Assembly: GCA_903930665.1 (NCBI GenBank)
Contig: CAIYZI010000297.1
Span: 1 to 10,354, forward strand
Origin: an uncultured beta proteobacterium
Lineage (GTDB): Bacteria > Pseudomonadota > Gammaproteobacteria > Burkholderiales > Burkholderiaceae
Reading direction: 5' to 3'
Length of the DNA stretch: 10,354 bases
The translations under genes and the position numbers were made by a program. Of this stretch, positions 1 to 6,159 are shown piece by piece; position 1 is the stretch's first letter, and each line of letters starts with the position of its first letter. Under the pieces are notes generated by a model. The model had not been told where the DNA came from. It worked only from the letters and a program-made list of their open reading frames with translations, and ran no database searches.

Positions 1-2227
1 CTTGGATGACACTCAGCTCCGATTATTGGAAGATCGCTTGAACTATTTGCGAGAGCTTGAAGATCGTCGTAAAGCCATTCTTTCTTCGATCGAAGACCAG
101 GGCAAAATGACTCCGGAGTTACTTAAAGCCATCATGTTGGCAGAGGATAAAACACGCTTAGAGGACTTATATCTTCCTTATAAGATCAAGCGTCGCACTA
201 AAGCTCAAATTGCCCTTGAAGCAGGTCTTGAGCCTTTGGCTAATGACCTATTGCAAAACCCAAGTCTTGAGCCAGAGGTCGAGGCTGCTAAATATTTAAA
301 AGAAGCGTTTACTTCTGACCAGGGCGAAAACCCTGGCGTGCTCGATACGAAATCTGCGCTTGAGGGTGCGCGCCAGATCTTGATGGAACGCTTTGCTGAG
401 GATGCGACTTTAGTCCAATCATTACGTGCTTATTTGCAAGATCATGGTGTTGTAGAGTCCAAGGTGATAGCCGGGAAAGAGCAGGAAGGCGAAAAGTTCT
501 CTGATTACTTTGATTATTCTGAACCCGTAATGGCTATTCCATCACATCGTGCATTAGCTTTATTTAGAGGTCGACGCGAGCAGATCTTGATGGTTAATCT
601 GCGCTTAGATAGTGAAGAAGAAAAGCCTAAGTGGGATGCGCCTCATAACCCTTGTGAATCTCGCATTGCCAATCACTTTAAGATTAAAAATGATGGTCGT
701 CCAGCAGATCAATGGTTAGCAGAAACGGTGCGCTGGACTTGGAGAATTAAATGCTCACTGCATTTGGAATCTGAATTGATGGGCGCCTTGCGAGAGCGCT
801 CAGAAACTGAAGCGATCAATGTATTTGCGCGCAATTTAAAAGCCTTATTATTGGCTGCCCCTGCTGGTCCTAGAGTCACTATTGGCCTAGATCCTGGTAT
901 GCGTACTGGTGTCAAGGTAGCGGTCGTGGATGCAACGGGCAAAGTGGTGGATACCGAGGTAATTTACCCTCACCAACCAAAAAATGATTGGGCGGGATCA
1001 TTGCACACTCTCTCAAAGCTCGCTGAAAAACACCAGGCGACACTGATCTCTATTGGTAATGGTACCGCCTCGCGAGAGACGGATAAATTGGCGCAAGATT
1101 TAATTAAGGCTAGACCAGAGCTGGGGCTGACAAAGATTGTGGTTTCGGAGGCTGGCGCTTCGGTTTACTCTGCATCTGAATACGCTTCAAAAGAATTGCC
1201 AGGAATGGACGTTTCTTTACGTGGCGCAGTATCTATCGCACGACGTTTGCAAGATCCATTGGCGGAGTTGGTCAAGATTGATCCCAAGTCAATTGGGGTG
1301 GGGCAATATCAGCATGATGTGATGCAAACCCAGTTAGCCAAATCTCTTGTAGCGGTTGTCGAGGATTGCGTCAATGCGGTTGGGGTTGATGTCAATACCG
1401 CTTCCGCTCCTTTACTTGCGCGCGTATCCGGTTTATCTTCAACTGTTGCCGAGGGTATCGTTTCTTATCGTGATAGCAATGGCGCATTTAAGTCCCGGTC
1501 TGATTTGCGTAGTGTTCCGCGTTTAGGTGAAAAGACTTTTGAGCAAGCGGCAGGATTCTTGCGCATCATGAATGGTGATGATCCTTTGGATGCATCAGCT
1601 GTTCACCCAGAGTCCTATCCTTTGGTGGAAAAAATTCTGAAGGATATTAAGAAGGGCGTGAAAGAGGTGATTGGCGATGCTTCCCTCTTAAAAACTCTGC
1701 AAGCAGAAAAGTATGCCGATGAAAAATTTGGCGTACCGACTGTGACAGATATTTTGAAGGAATTAGAAAAACCTGGCCGCGATCCAAGACCTGAATTTAC
1801 TACGGCAACCTTTAAAGATGGGGTAGAAAAAGTCAGCGATCTTAAAGTCGATATGATTTTAGAGGGGGTTGTGACAAACGTTGCTGCCTTTGGCGCCTTT
1901 GTCGACATCGGCGTGCACCAAGATGGCTTGGTGCATATCTCTGCTTTGGCCAATTCCTTTGTAAAAGATCCCCATACAGTGGTCAAGGCTGGCCAGGTGG
2001 TAAAGGTCAAAGTTCTTGAGGTTGATGAGAAGCGTAAACGGATTGCCTTAACTATGCGCTTATCAGATGAGGCGCCCAAGGCTGGCCCTAGAGAAAAGTT
2101 AGAGCAGGGTGCACAACATCGCCCAAGAACCCAGGAAGCGAGAAGACCTCAAGATGATCGGCGCTTGGCTGCTGCCCCTCCTGTAAATAATGCTATGGCT
2201 GCTGCATTTGGGAAGTTAAAGAAGTAG
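1..2227 (+). CDS. tex: Tex, RNA-binding transcription accessory protein (5' partial)
   Basis: Tex is a cytoplasmic nucleic-acid-binding protein that influences transcription and is conserved across bacteria. The reading frame is open to the window edge, and base 1 is the last base of a split codon. The visible 741 residues start around residue 48 of the familiar ~775-residue protein, so about 45-50 codons are missing; the leading TTG is an internal Leu codon, not a start. Counting from base 2: an N-terminal helical region with LEDLYLPYK and RRT motifs (~55-67); a YqgF/RNase H-like domain beginning TIGLDPGMRTGVK (~292-420); helix-hairpin-helix repeats with VEDCVNAVGVDVNTAS (~453-524); and an S1 RNA-binding domain (~616-687) containing GAFVDIGVHQDGLVHIS. 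A short basic, Pro/Arg/Ala-rich tail ends the protein, as in other Tex proteins. The stop lies 10 bp before the next gene, suggesting cotranscription. Identification is very secure. Confidence 0.97.
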   Translation, partial: LDDTQLRLLEDRLNYLRELEDRRKAILSSIEDQGKMTPELLKAIMLAEDKTRLEDLYLPYKIKRRTKAQIALEAGLEPLANDLLQNPSLEPEVEAAKYLKEAFTSDQGENPGVLDTKSALEGARQILMERFAEDATLVQSLRAYLQDHGVVESKVIAGKEQEGEKFSDYFDYSEPVMAIPSHRALALFRGRREQILMVNLRLDSEEEKPKWDAPHNPCESRIANHFKIKNDGRPADQWLAETVRWTWRIKCSLHLESELMGALRERSETEAINVFARNLKALLLAAPAGPRVTIGLDPGMRTGVKVAVVDATGKVVDTEVIYPHQPKNDWAGSLHTLSKLAEKHQATLISIGNGTASRETDKLAQDLIKARPELGLTKIVVSEAGASVYSASEYASKELPGMDVSLRGAVSIARRLQDPLAELVKIDPKSIGVGQYQHDVMQTQLAKSLVAVVEDCVNAVGVDVNTASAPLLARVSGLSSTVAEGIVSYRDSNGAFKSRSDLRSVPRLGEKTFEQAAGFLRIMNGDDPLDASAVHPESYPLVEKILKDIKKGVKEVIGDASLLKTLQAEKYADEKFGVPTVTDILKELEKPGRDPRPEFTTATFKDGVEKVSDLKVDMILEGVVTNVAAFGAFVDIGVHQDGLVHISALANSFVKDPHTVVKAGQVVKVKVLEVDEKRKRIALTMRLSDEAPKAGPREKLEQGAQHRPRTQEARRPQDDRRLAAAPPVNNAMAAAFGKLKK

Positions 2228-2237
2228 ACTGCATCAC

Positions 2238-3065
2238 ATGGAACAATTTTTAAGCAACCCTCAGCTTCTCTTTTTTATCCCACTTATTTTGGTGGCGATC
2301 TTGGTGGAGTCCTTTCTCTATAAAAAGCGTTACAAAAAGCCTTACCCTTGGTTAGAGAGTGGAATATCTTTGGGTGTGGGTTTAGGCCATCAGCTCACTG
2401 GGGTAGTTAATAGGCTATTAATCCAAGGAGTGATGGCCAGCTTTGTCTGGAATTACCGCATATTTACTATGCCCGATGTTTGGTGGATTTACCCTGCCTT
2501 ATTTTTTGGGCTTGAGTTTTGTTATTACTGGTATCACCGCGCTTCCCACGAAGTCTTTTTATTATGGGCTACGCATAGCACCCATCATTCCCCAAACGAG
2601 ATGACCCTTTCTGCGGCTTATCGTTTAGGGTGGATGCCATTTCTGTCTTTTACATGGGTATTTTTTCTGCCGCTGGTCTTTATTGGATTTTCTCCAATCG
2701 CAGTCTTTACGATGCTCTCTATCAATTTAATGTACCAATTTTGGTTACACACCAAGTTAATTGATAAGCTAGGATTTCTGGAGGGTCTCATGAATACCCC
2801 TTCTGCACATCGAGTACATCACGCAAGTAATCCTCAGTATCTCGATAAAAATTATGGTGGCATCTTAATGATCTTTGATCGCTTCTTTAACACCTATGCA
2901 AAAGAAGAGGAGGGTGTTGAGATCGTGTATGGACTTACGCATCCAAATTATTCGAAGAATCCTGTTGAGGTGGTTTTTCATGTTTGGCGCGAATTAATTG
3001 CTAAGACATCTCAAAAAAACGGCCTGAGAGAAAAGCTAAGGCTGATTTTCTCCCCACCCCAGTAA
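2238..3065 (+). CDS. Sterol desaturase / fatty acid hydroxylase family membrane protein
   Basis: A 275-residue integral membrane di-iron oxygenase of the fatty acid hydroxylase superfamily. The diagnostic histidine clusters are all present: HxxxH at H100-H104 (HRASH), HxxHH at H113-H117 (HSTHH), H171 in a WLHTK segment, and HxxHH at H191-H195 (HRVHH). These would bind two irons facing the cytoplasm. Hydrophobic segments lie near residues 9-27, 43-72, 82-97 and 134-168, and the C-terminal ~60 residues are soluble. Enzymes of this type hydroxylate or desaturate lipid C-H bonds. The real substrate cannot be read from the sequence; since most Burkholderiales make no sterols, a fatty acid, hopanoid or ornithine-lipid type substrate is more likely. 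The ATG start lies 10 bp after tex with only a weak ribosome binding site, implying it is carried on the tex transcript. No terminator is visible between its stop and the ars promoter. Confidence 0.88.
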   Translation: MEQFLSNPQLLFFIPLILVAILVESFLYKKRYKKPYPWLESGISLGVGLGHQLTGVVNRLLIQGVMASFVWNYRIFTMPDVWWIYPALFFGLEFCYYWYHRASHEVFLLWATHSTHHSPNEMTLSAAYRLGWMPFLSFTWVFFLPLVFIGFSPIAVFTMLSINLMYQFWLHTKLIDKLGFLEGLMNTPSAHRVHHASNPQYLDKNYGGILMIFDRFFNTYAKEEEGVEIVYGLTHPNYSKNPVEVVFHVWRELIAKTSQKNGLREKLRLIFSPPQ

Positions 3066-3101
3066 AAATAAGCTTGTAGAACTGTCATCAATTTGTCATT
3101 T

Positions 3102-3125
3102 ATATTTCCATATAATTGGAAATAT
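3102..3125 (+). promoter_or_regulatory. ars operon promoter with palindromic ArsR operator
   Basis: Left arm ATATTTCCA (3102-3110) and right arm TGGAAATAT (3117-3125) are a perfect 9-bp inverted repeat separated by exactly TATAAT (3111-3116), a consensus -10 box. A dimeric winged-helix ArsR bound here would cover the -10 element and block RNA polymerase. The right arm includes the first two bases of the arsR start codon. No good -35 hexamer sits 16-18 bp upstream; TTGTCA at 3093-3098 is only 12 bp from the -10. Transcription from this -10 would begin at about 3122-3124, on or beside the ATG. The palindrome is seen directly; its role as the ArsR operator is inferred from position. Confidence 0.75.
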
Positions 3126-3453
3126 GAAAAATGCTGATGCTTTGCAGGCCTTCTTGGCTTTAGGGCAGGAGTCCCGTCTGAATATCTTCCGCTTGATTGT
3201 GCAACGTGGGGAGTTTGGCCTGACTCCATCCGAAATTATTGAAAAGCTCGGTATACCCAATGCGACCCTAAGCTTTCACTTAAAAGAATTGGTTAAAGCA
3301 AACTTATTGTTCGTAGAGCGCCAAAGCCGGAATCTCATTTACCGACCCCATGCACAGCTTGTTCAAGATTTAAGTGCGTTTCTATTGGATAACTGCTGTG
3401 GCGGTAAAGCATGTATTCCAACTAAAAATTCTCAGGCGGAAAAGGTAAAGTGA
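3124..3453 (+). CDS. arsR: ArsR family As(III)-responsive repressor
   Basis: A 109-residue winged helix-turn-helix repressor of the ArsR/SmtB family that would release the ars promoter when it binds arsenite. The HTH spans about residues 32-60, with SEIIEKLGIPNATLSFHLKEL showing the recognition helix. There is no ELCVCDL metal motif in the DNA-binding helix of the E. coli type. The likely As(III) ligands are instead C91, C92 and C97 in a C-terminal NCCGGKAC segment, resembling the C-terminal triad of the Acidithiobacillus ferrooxidans type ArsR. The ATG at 3124 gives the expected N-terminus for this clade (DALQAFLALGQESRLNIFRL). It has no usable Shine-Dalgarno: GGAA is only 2 bp away. Together with the position of the -10 box, this suggests leaderless translation. 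The stop overlaps the next start by 4 bp (GTGA), so arsC is probably translationally coupled. Confidence 0.95.
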   Translation: MKNADALQAFLALGQESRLNIFRLIVQRGEFGLTPSEIIEKLGIPNATLSFHLKELVKANLLFVERQSRNLIYRPHAQLVQDLSAFLLDNCCGGKACIPTKNSQAEKVK

Positions 3454-3926
3454 AAAAATATAACATTCTCTTTTTATGTACTCATAATTCAGCTCGCTCT
3501 GTTCTGGGTGAGGTGCTAGCCTCCACTCATCCAAGTGGAAAATTTGTAGGGTACTCCGCGGGATCTTCTCCTGCTGGAGCGATCAATCCCATTGCTCTTG
3601 AAATTGCTGGTGAGTTAGGTTACCCGCTATCTCTGTTGAGAAGTAAAAGCTGGGATGAGTTTTCATTACCCAATGCACCGGAGATGGATTTTGTCATTAC
3701 TGTTTGTGATGACGCAGCGGGTGAGGTATGTCCCTATTGGCCTGGAAAGCCATCTACTGCTCACTGGGGATTTTCAGATCCTTCTCAAGTGCAAGGAACA
3801 GCTGAGGAAAATAAGAAGGCGTTTAAGGTGGTTGAGATTGGCCTAAAGCAGCGCCTTGACCTTCTCGCACAACTGCCGCTTGAGACATTGGACTCTTTAA
3901 GTCTAAAAGAAATCCACACAAAATGA
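3450..3926 (+). CDS. arsC: Arsenate reductase, low-molecular-weight phosphatase type
   Basis: A 158-residue cytoplasmic enzyme that would reduce arsenate to arsenite for export. The N-terminal anion-binding P-loop is CTHNSARS (C10 to R16, the CX5R signature shared with LMW tyrosine phosphatases). Two further cysteines, C86 in VITVCDDA and C94 in EVCPYWPG, match the intramolecular disulfide relay of thioredoxin-coupled ArsC. They are 8 residues apart; I recall 7 in the Staphylococcus enzyme. HWGFSDPS (105-112) carries the conserved Asp loop. Translation starts at a GTG inside the arsR stop (GTGA overlap); GGAAAAGG lies 4 bp upstream as a good ribosome binding site. The stop overlaps acr3 as ATGA. 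Thioredoxin rather than glutaredoxin coupling is inferred from the family. The product arsenite is the substrate of the next gene. Confidence 0.94.
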   Translation: MKKYNILFLCTHNSARSVLGEVLASTHPSGKFVGYSAGSSPAGAINPIALEIAGELGYPLSLLRSKSWDEFSLPNAPEMDFVITVCDDAAGEVCPYWPGKPSTAHWGFSDPSQVQGTAEENKKAFKVVEIGLKQRLDLLAQLPLETLDSLSLKEIHTK

Positions 3927-5026
3927 TGAGTGATATGAGCCATATCGGCAATATGAGCGTGCTAACTCAGAAACTTTCATTTCTAGATCGCTACCTTACG
4001 GTTTGGATTTTTGTTGCCATGGCTTTTGGTATTGGTATTGGCTACCTATATCCTGGGGTCGAGGGTTTTATGAATGCCTTCCAGGTGGGCACCACCAATA
4101 TCCCGATTGCTATGGGTTTGATCCTCATGATGTATCCCCCATTTGCAAAAGTACGGTATGAGGATTTGCCAGATGTCTTTAAGGATAAACGGGTATTTGG
4201 AATTTCTCTTTTAATGAATTGGATGATTGCCCCAACATTAATGTTTTTGTTGGCGATTACTTTTGTGCCCAATCAGCCGGAGTATATGGCAGGCCTCATT
4301 CTTATCGGAATTGCACCTTGTATCGCGATGGTCATTGTCTGGAATGATATTGCTAAAGGCTCAGCAGAATATGCTGCTGGCTTGGTTGCCTTTAATGCGA
4401 TCTTCCAGGTACTCTTTTTTAGTGTGTACGCTTATTTCTTCCTCAATGTGCTGCCACCCATGTTTGGGTTAGCGAGTTCTAGTGTTAGCGTCAGCATGGG
4501 GCAGATTGCGCAAAGTGTATTTATCTATCTTGGCATTCCTTGTATCGCAGGCATTTTGACTCGCGTCATCATGCTCAAATTTGTATCTAAGGACTGGTAT
4601 CACGAACATTTTGTACCGCGGATTGGAAAGATCACTCTGATTGCTTTGCTCTTTACCATTGTGGTGATGTTTAGCTTAAAGGGTAAGCTGATCCTCAGCT
4701 TACCCATGGATGTCATTACGATTGCCATCCCCTTGCTGATTTTCTTTTTAATGATGTTCTTGCTCACCTTTTTAATCACAGGGAAGATGGGCATTGATTA
4801 CAAACGTTGCTGTACCTTATCTTTTACGGCCGCAAGCAATAACTTTGAGTTGGCGATAGCTGTAGCGATTGCTGTGTTTGGGGTCAATTCAGGGGCTGCC
4901 TTTGCGGCAGTTATTGGGCCTCTTGTAGAGGTGCCGATCATGATCGGTTTAGTAAGCGTAGCGCTATGGTTTAAAAGACGTTACTTTGCCAATTCCCGTA
5001 GTGCTGCTACCAGTGCCAGTATTTAA
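3923..5026 (+). CDS. acr3: ACR3 family arsenite efflux permease
   Basis: A 367-residue inner-membrane arsenite/proton antiporter of the ACR3 (BART superfamily) type, unrelated to ArsB. About ten membrane segments can be seen, roughly at 26-45, 57-72, 91-115, 122-141, 148-175, 195-217, 234-252, 262-286, 298-320 and 325-350. The functionally important Cys is C133 in GIAPCIAMVIVWN, and the conserved Glu is E309 in AASNNFELAIAVAI; both are intact. The start ATG overlaps the arsC stop (ATGA); a second Met follows at once, and M11 (3953) is an alternative start, since the first ten residues are not conserved in the family as I know it. The gene contains a perfect 11-bp inverted repeat (4681-4705). 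Its stop codon TAA lies in a TTAA shared with the convergent small gene, so no intergenic terminator exists here. Confidence 0.95.
   Translation: MMSDMSHIGNMSVLTQKLSFLDRYLTVWIFVAMAFGIGIGYLYPGVEGFMNAFQVGTTNIPIAMGLILMMYPPFAKVRYEDLPDVFKDKRVFGISLLMNWMIAPTLMFLLAITFVPNQPEYMAGLILIGIAPCIAMVIVWNDIAKGSAEYAAGLVAFNAIFQVLFFSVYAYFFLNVLPPMFGLASSSVSVSMGQIAQSVFIYLGIPCIAGILTRVIMLKFVSKDWYHEHFVPRIGKITLIALLFTIVVMFSLKGKLILSLPMDVITIAIPLLIFFLMMFLLTFLITGKMGIDYKRCCTLSFTAASNNFELAIAVAIAVFGVNSGAAFAAVIGPLVEVPIMIGLVSVALWFKRRYFANSRSAATSASI
4681..4705. repeat. Perfect 11-bp inverted repeat with 3-base loop inside acr3
   Basis: GGGTAAGCTGA (4681-4691), loop TCC, then TCAGCTTACCC (4695-4705): a perfect hairpin-forming repeat. 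It lies within acr3, over the loop between predicted membrane segments 7 and 8 (around KGKLILSLPM). The flanks do not extend the stem. On the leftward strand it is followed by TTTAAGC, a poor U-tract, so a classical terminator is doubtful. Its function is unknown. Confidence 0.8.
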
Positions 5027-5253
5027 GGGCGAAATTTCCTGAGCAAATCCTCAAGCCCAAAAGCATTGTTTTGCTTTCGCAGTTGCTGTATTTGCTTATT
5101 GAGCGCTTTTAATTCTGCAGGTTTAAGGTTCTTGAGTTTGTGACTATCTAAGCCATAGTTATCCACTAATGAGCGAATACCTAAACCAGACAAGAGGCGA
5201 CGAACAATAAGATAAACAACAAGAGCTACGGAAGAAAAAAAGGCGGCAATCAT
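5023..5253 (-). CDS. Small membrane-anchored hypothetical protein
   Basis: A 76-residue protein I do not recognise. Residues 3-21 form one hydrophobic segment (AAFFSSVALVVYLIVRRLL) followed by two Arg, consistent with an N-terminal anchor with the tail in the cytoplasm. Residues ~38-72 are strongly charged and helix-prone (KNLKPAELKALNKQIQQLRKQ), compatible with a short amphipathic or coiled-coil helix. The start ATG directly follows the stop of the TSUP permease gene (TAA-ATG, no spacer) with no separate ribosome binding site, so translation is probably coupled. Its stop codon overlaps the convergent acr3 stop by 4 bp. No other long frame explains this stretch, and the composition looks protein-like, so I regard it as real though unproven. 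Partnership with the permease is inferred only from adjacency. Confidence 0.6.
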   Translation of the reverse strand: MIAAFFSSVALVVYLIVRRLLSGLGIRSLVDNYGLDSHKLKNLKPAELKALNKQIQQLRKQNNAFGLEDLLRKFRP

Positions 5254-6027
5254 TTATTGGAGAAATGCATCATAAAAGGTTTTAATGGTTAAGACGGAAA
5301 CGGTAATGAAGAAGGCCTTACGAATAAATCGATTGCCATGCTTAATGGCAATCCTACTGCCAATGAGTCCGCCTGTCAGGTTGCCGGCCGCCATTAAAAG
5401 ACCGAGTTTCCAATCCACATATCCGGTATAGAAAAAGACGCATAAAGCCCCAAGGTTGGAGGCGACATTTAAAAACTTGGAAGGCGCAGCAGAGCGCATG
5501 AAGTCAAACCCTAAAATACGGGTGTAAAACAGTTTGTAAAAGGCGCCAGCTCCAGGGCCCAGAAAGCCATCATAAAAACCAATTAAGGCAGCGCCAGCCG
5601 AAGCAATGGCACTTTGTTTATGGTGCTTGTGACGTGGTGCATGAATCAATCCAGAAGAGGATTTGATATTGAAAATCAATAAAGCAACCAAAAAGAAGGG
5701 CAGTGCCGTACGAAGCCATTGATTGGGAATTTGGGTAACCAAATAGGCGCCACCAATTGATGCTAAGAAGGCTGCCATGCAGGAGATGATTACCAGTCGC
5801 CAAGGGCTTTTATTGGCGCGCGCATACTGGATGGCTGAACCAGAAGTCCCTATGACAGAGGCAATTTTATTAACACCTAGGAGATTTCCTGGGGCAAAGC
5901 TGGGAAGTACCGAAAATAATGCGGGAACCTGAATCATCCCACCGCCCCCAATAATCGCATCAATCAATCCCGCCATGACGGCGCAAGACACCAGTAGGCT
6001 AAGGTCTAAGAATGAGAGATCAAACAT
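5254..6027 (-). CDS. TSUP / TauE-SafE family permease
   Basis: A 257-residue inner-membrane protein of the TSUP (sulfite exporter TauE/SafE) family. The two-fold repeat typical of the family is visible: the first half has DAIIGGGGMIQVPAL (23-37) and GVNKIASVIGTSGSA (51-65); the second has GFYDGFLGPGAGAF (150-163) and PSKFLNVASNLGAL (182-195). About eight hydrophobic segments are present. Family members move small sulfur-containing or organic anions such as sulfite, sulfoacetate or thiosulfate; the substrate here cannot be read. The loop joining the halves is His-rich (H129, H133, H135, H136 in HAPRHKHHK). The ATG start has no clear ribosome binding site. Its stop directly abuts the start of the small membrane protein gene. 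It lies 132 bp downstream of the transglutaminase gene on the same strand, so it may have its own promoter, but I see no convincing one. Confidence 0.9.
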   Translation of the reverse strand: MFDLSFLDLSLLVSCAVMAGLIDAIIGGGGMIQVPALFSVLPSFAPGNLLGVNKIASVIGTSGSAIQYARANKSPWRLVIISCMAAFLASIGGAYLVTQIPNQWLRTALPFFLVALLIFNIKSSSGLIHAPRHKHHKQSAIASAGAALIGFYDGFLGPGAGAFYKLFYTRILGFDFMRSAAPSKFLNVASNLGALCVFFYTGYVDWKLGLLMAAGNLTGGLIGSRIAIKHGNRFIRKAFFITVSVLTIKTFYDAFLQ

Positions 6028-6044
6028 TTTTAATGAAGATTGCT

Positions 6045-6110
6045 AAAAAAGGGTTGCTAAGGCGCCAATCAGAGGTGTGGTAATTCTTGCCTCATTGTAT
6101 AGGCGCTTAG
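6045..6110 (-). terminator. Possible bulged hairpin plus T-tract after the transglutaminase gene
   Basis: Read on the minus strand, CTAAGCGCC (6110-6102) can pair with GGCGCCTTAG (6066-6057), leaving one bulged C. The ~35-nt loop itself contains a GAGG/CCTC pairing (6093-6090 with 6075-6072). Six T follow at 6050-6045, but after a 6-nt spacer (CAACCC), which is not ideal for intrinsic termination. It could end the transglutaminase operon, or be a leader structure of the permease gene 18 bp further on. Weak call. Confidence 0.3.
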
Positions 6111-6159
6111 CTTGCTAGGGCTTAGTGAGCGATTAAGCAGATTTGGCTAAATTGAGTGC

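Noticed and set aside
2..4. TTG as start codon of Tex
   Set aside because: The residues that follow match the family about 47 positions in, and the frame is open to the window edge, so the gene is truncated by the window.
319..336. CCAGGG / CCCTGG hairpin within tex
   Set aside because: Only a 6-bp stem, mid-gene, with no T-tract; within chance expectation.
1914..1935. Perfect 9-bp inverted repeat TGCACCAAG/CTTGGTGCA inside tex
   Set aside because: It encodes the conserved S1-domain motif HQDGLVH, whose codons naturally give a near-palindrome; protein constraint explains it.
1615..2079. 154-codon open frame on the minus strand inside tex
   Set aside because: It is antisense to the conserved Tex C-terminus, its translation has no recognisable features, and it is best explained as a shadow frame.
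4934..4947. 14-bp palindrome CCGATCATGATCGG in acr3
   Set aside because: A spaceless palindrome of this length is expected about once in 10 kb, and nothing around it suggests a site.
3923..5026. Bile acid:sodium symporter annotation
   Set aside because: ACR3 belongs to the same superfamily, but the Cys133/Glu309 motifs and the arsR-arsC context identify arsenite efflux.
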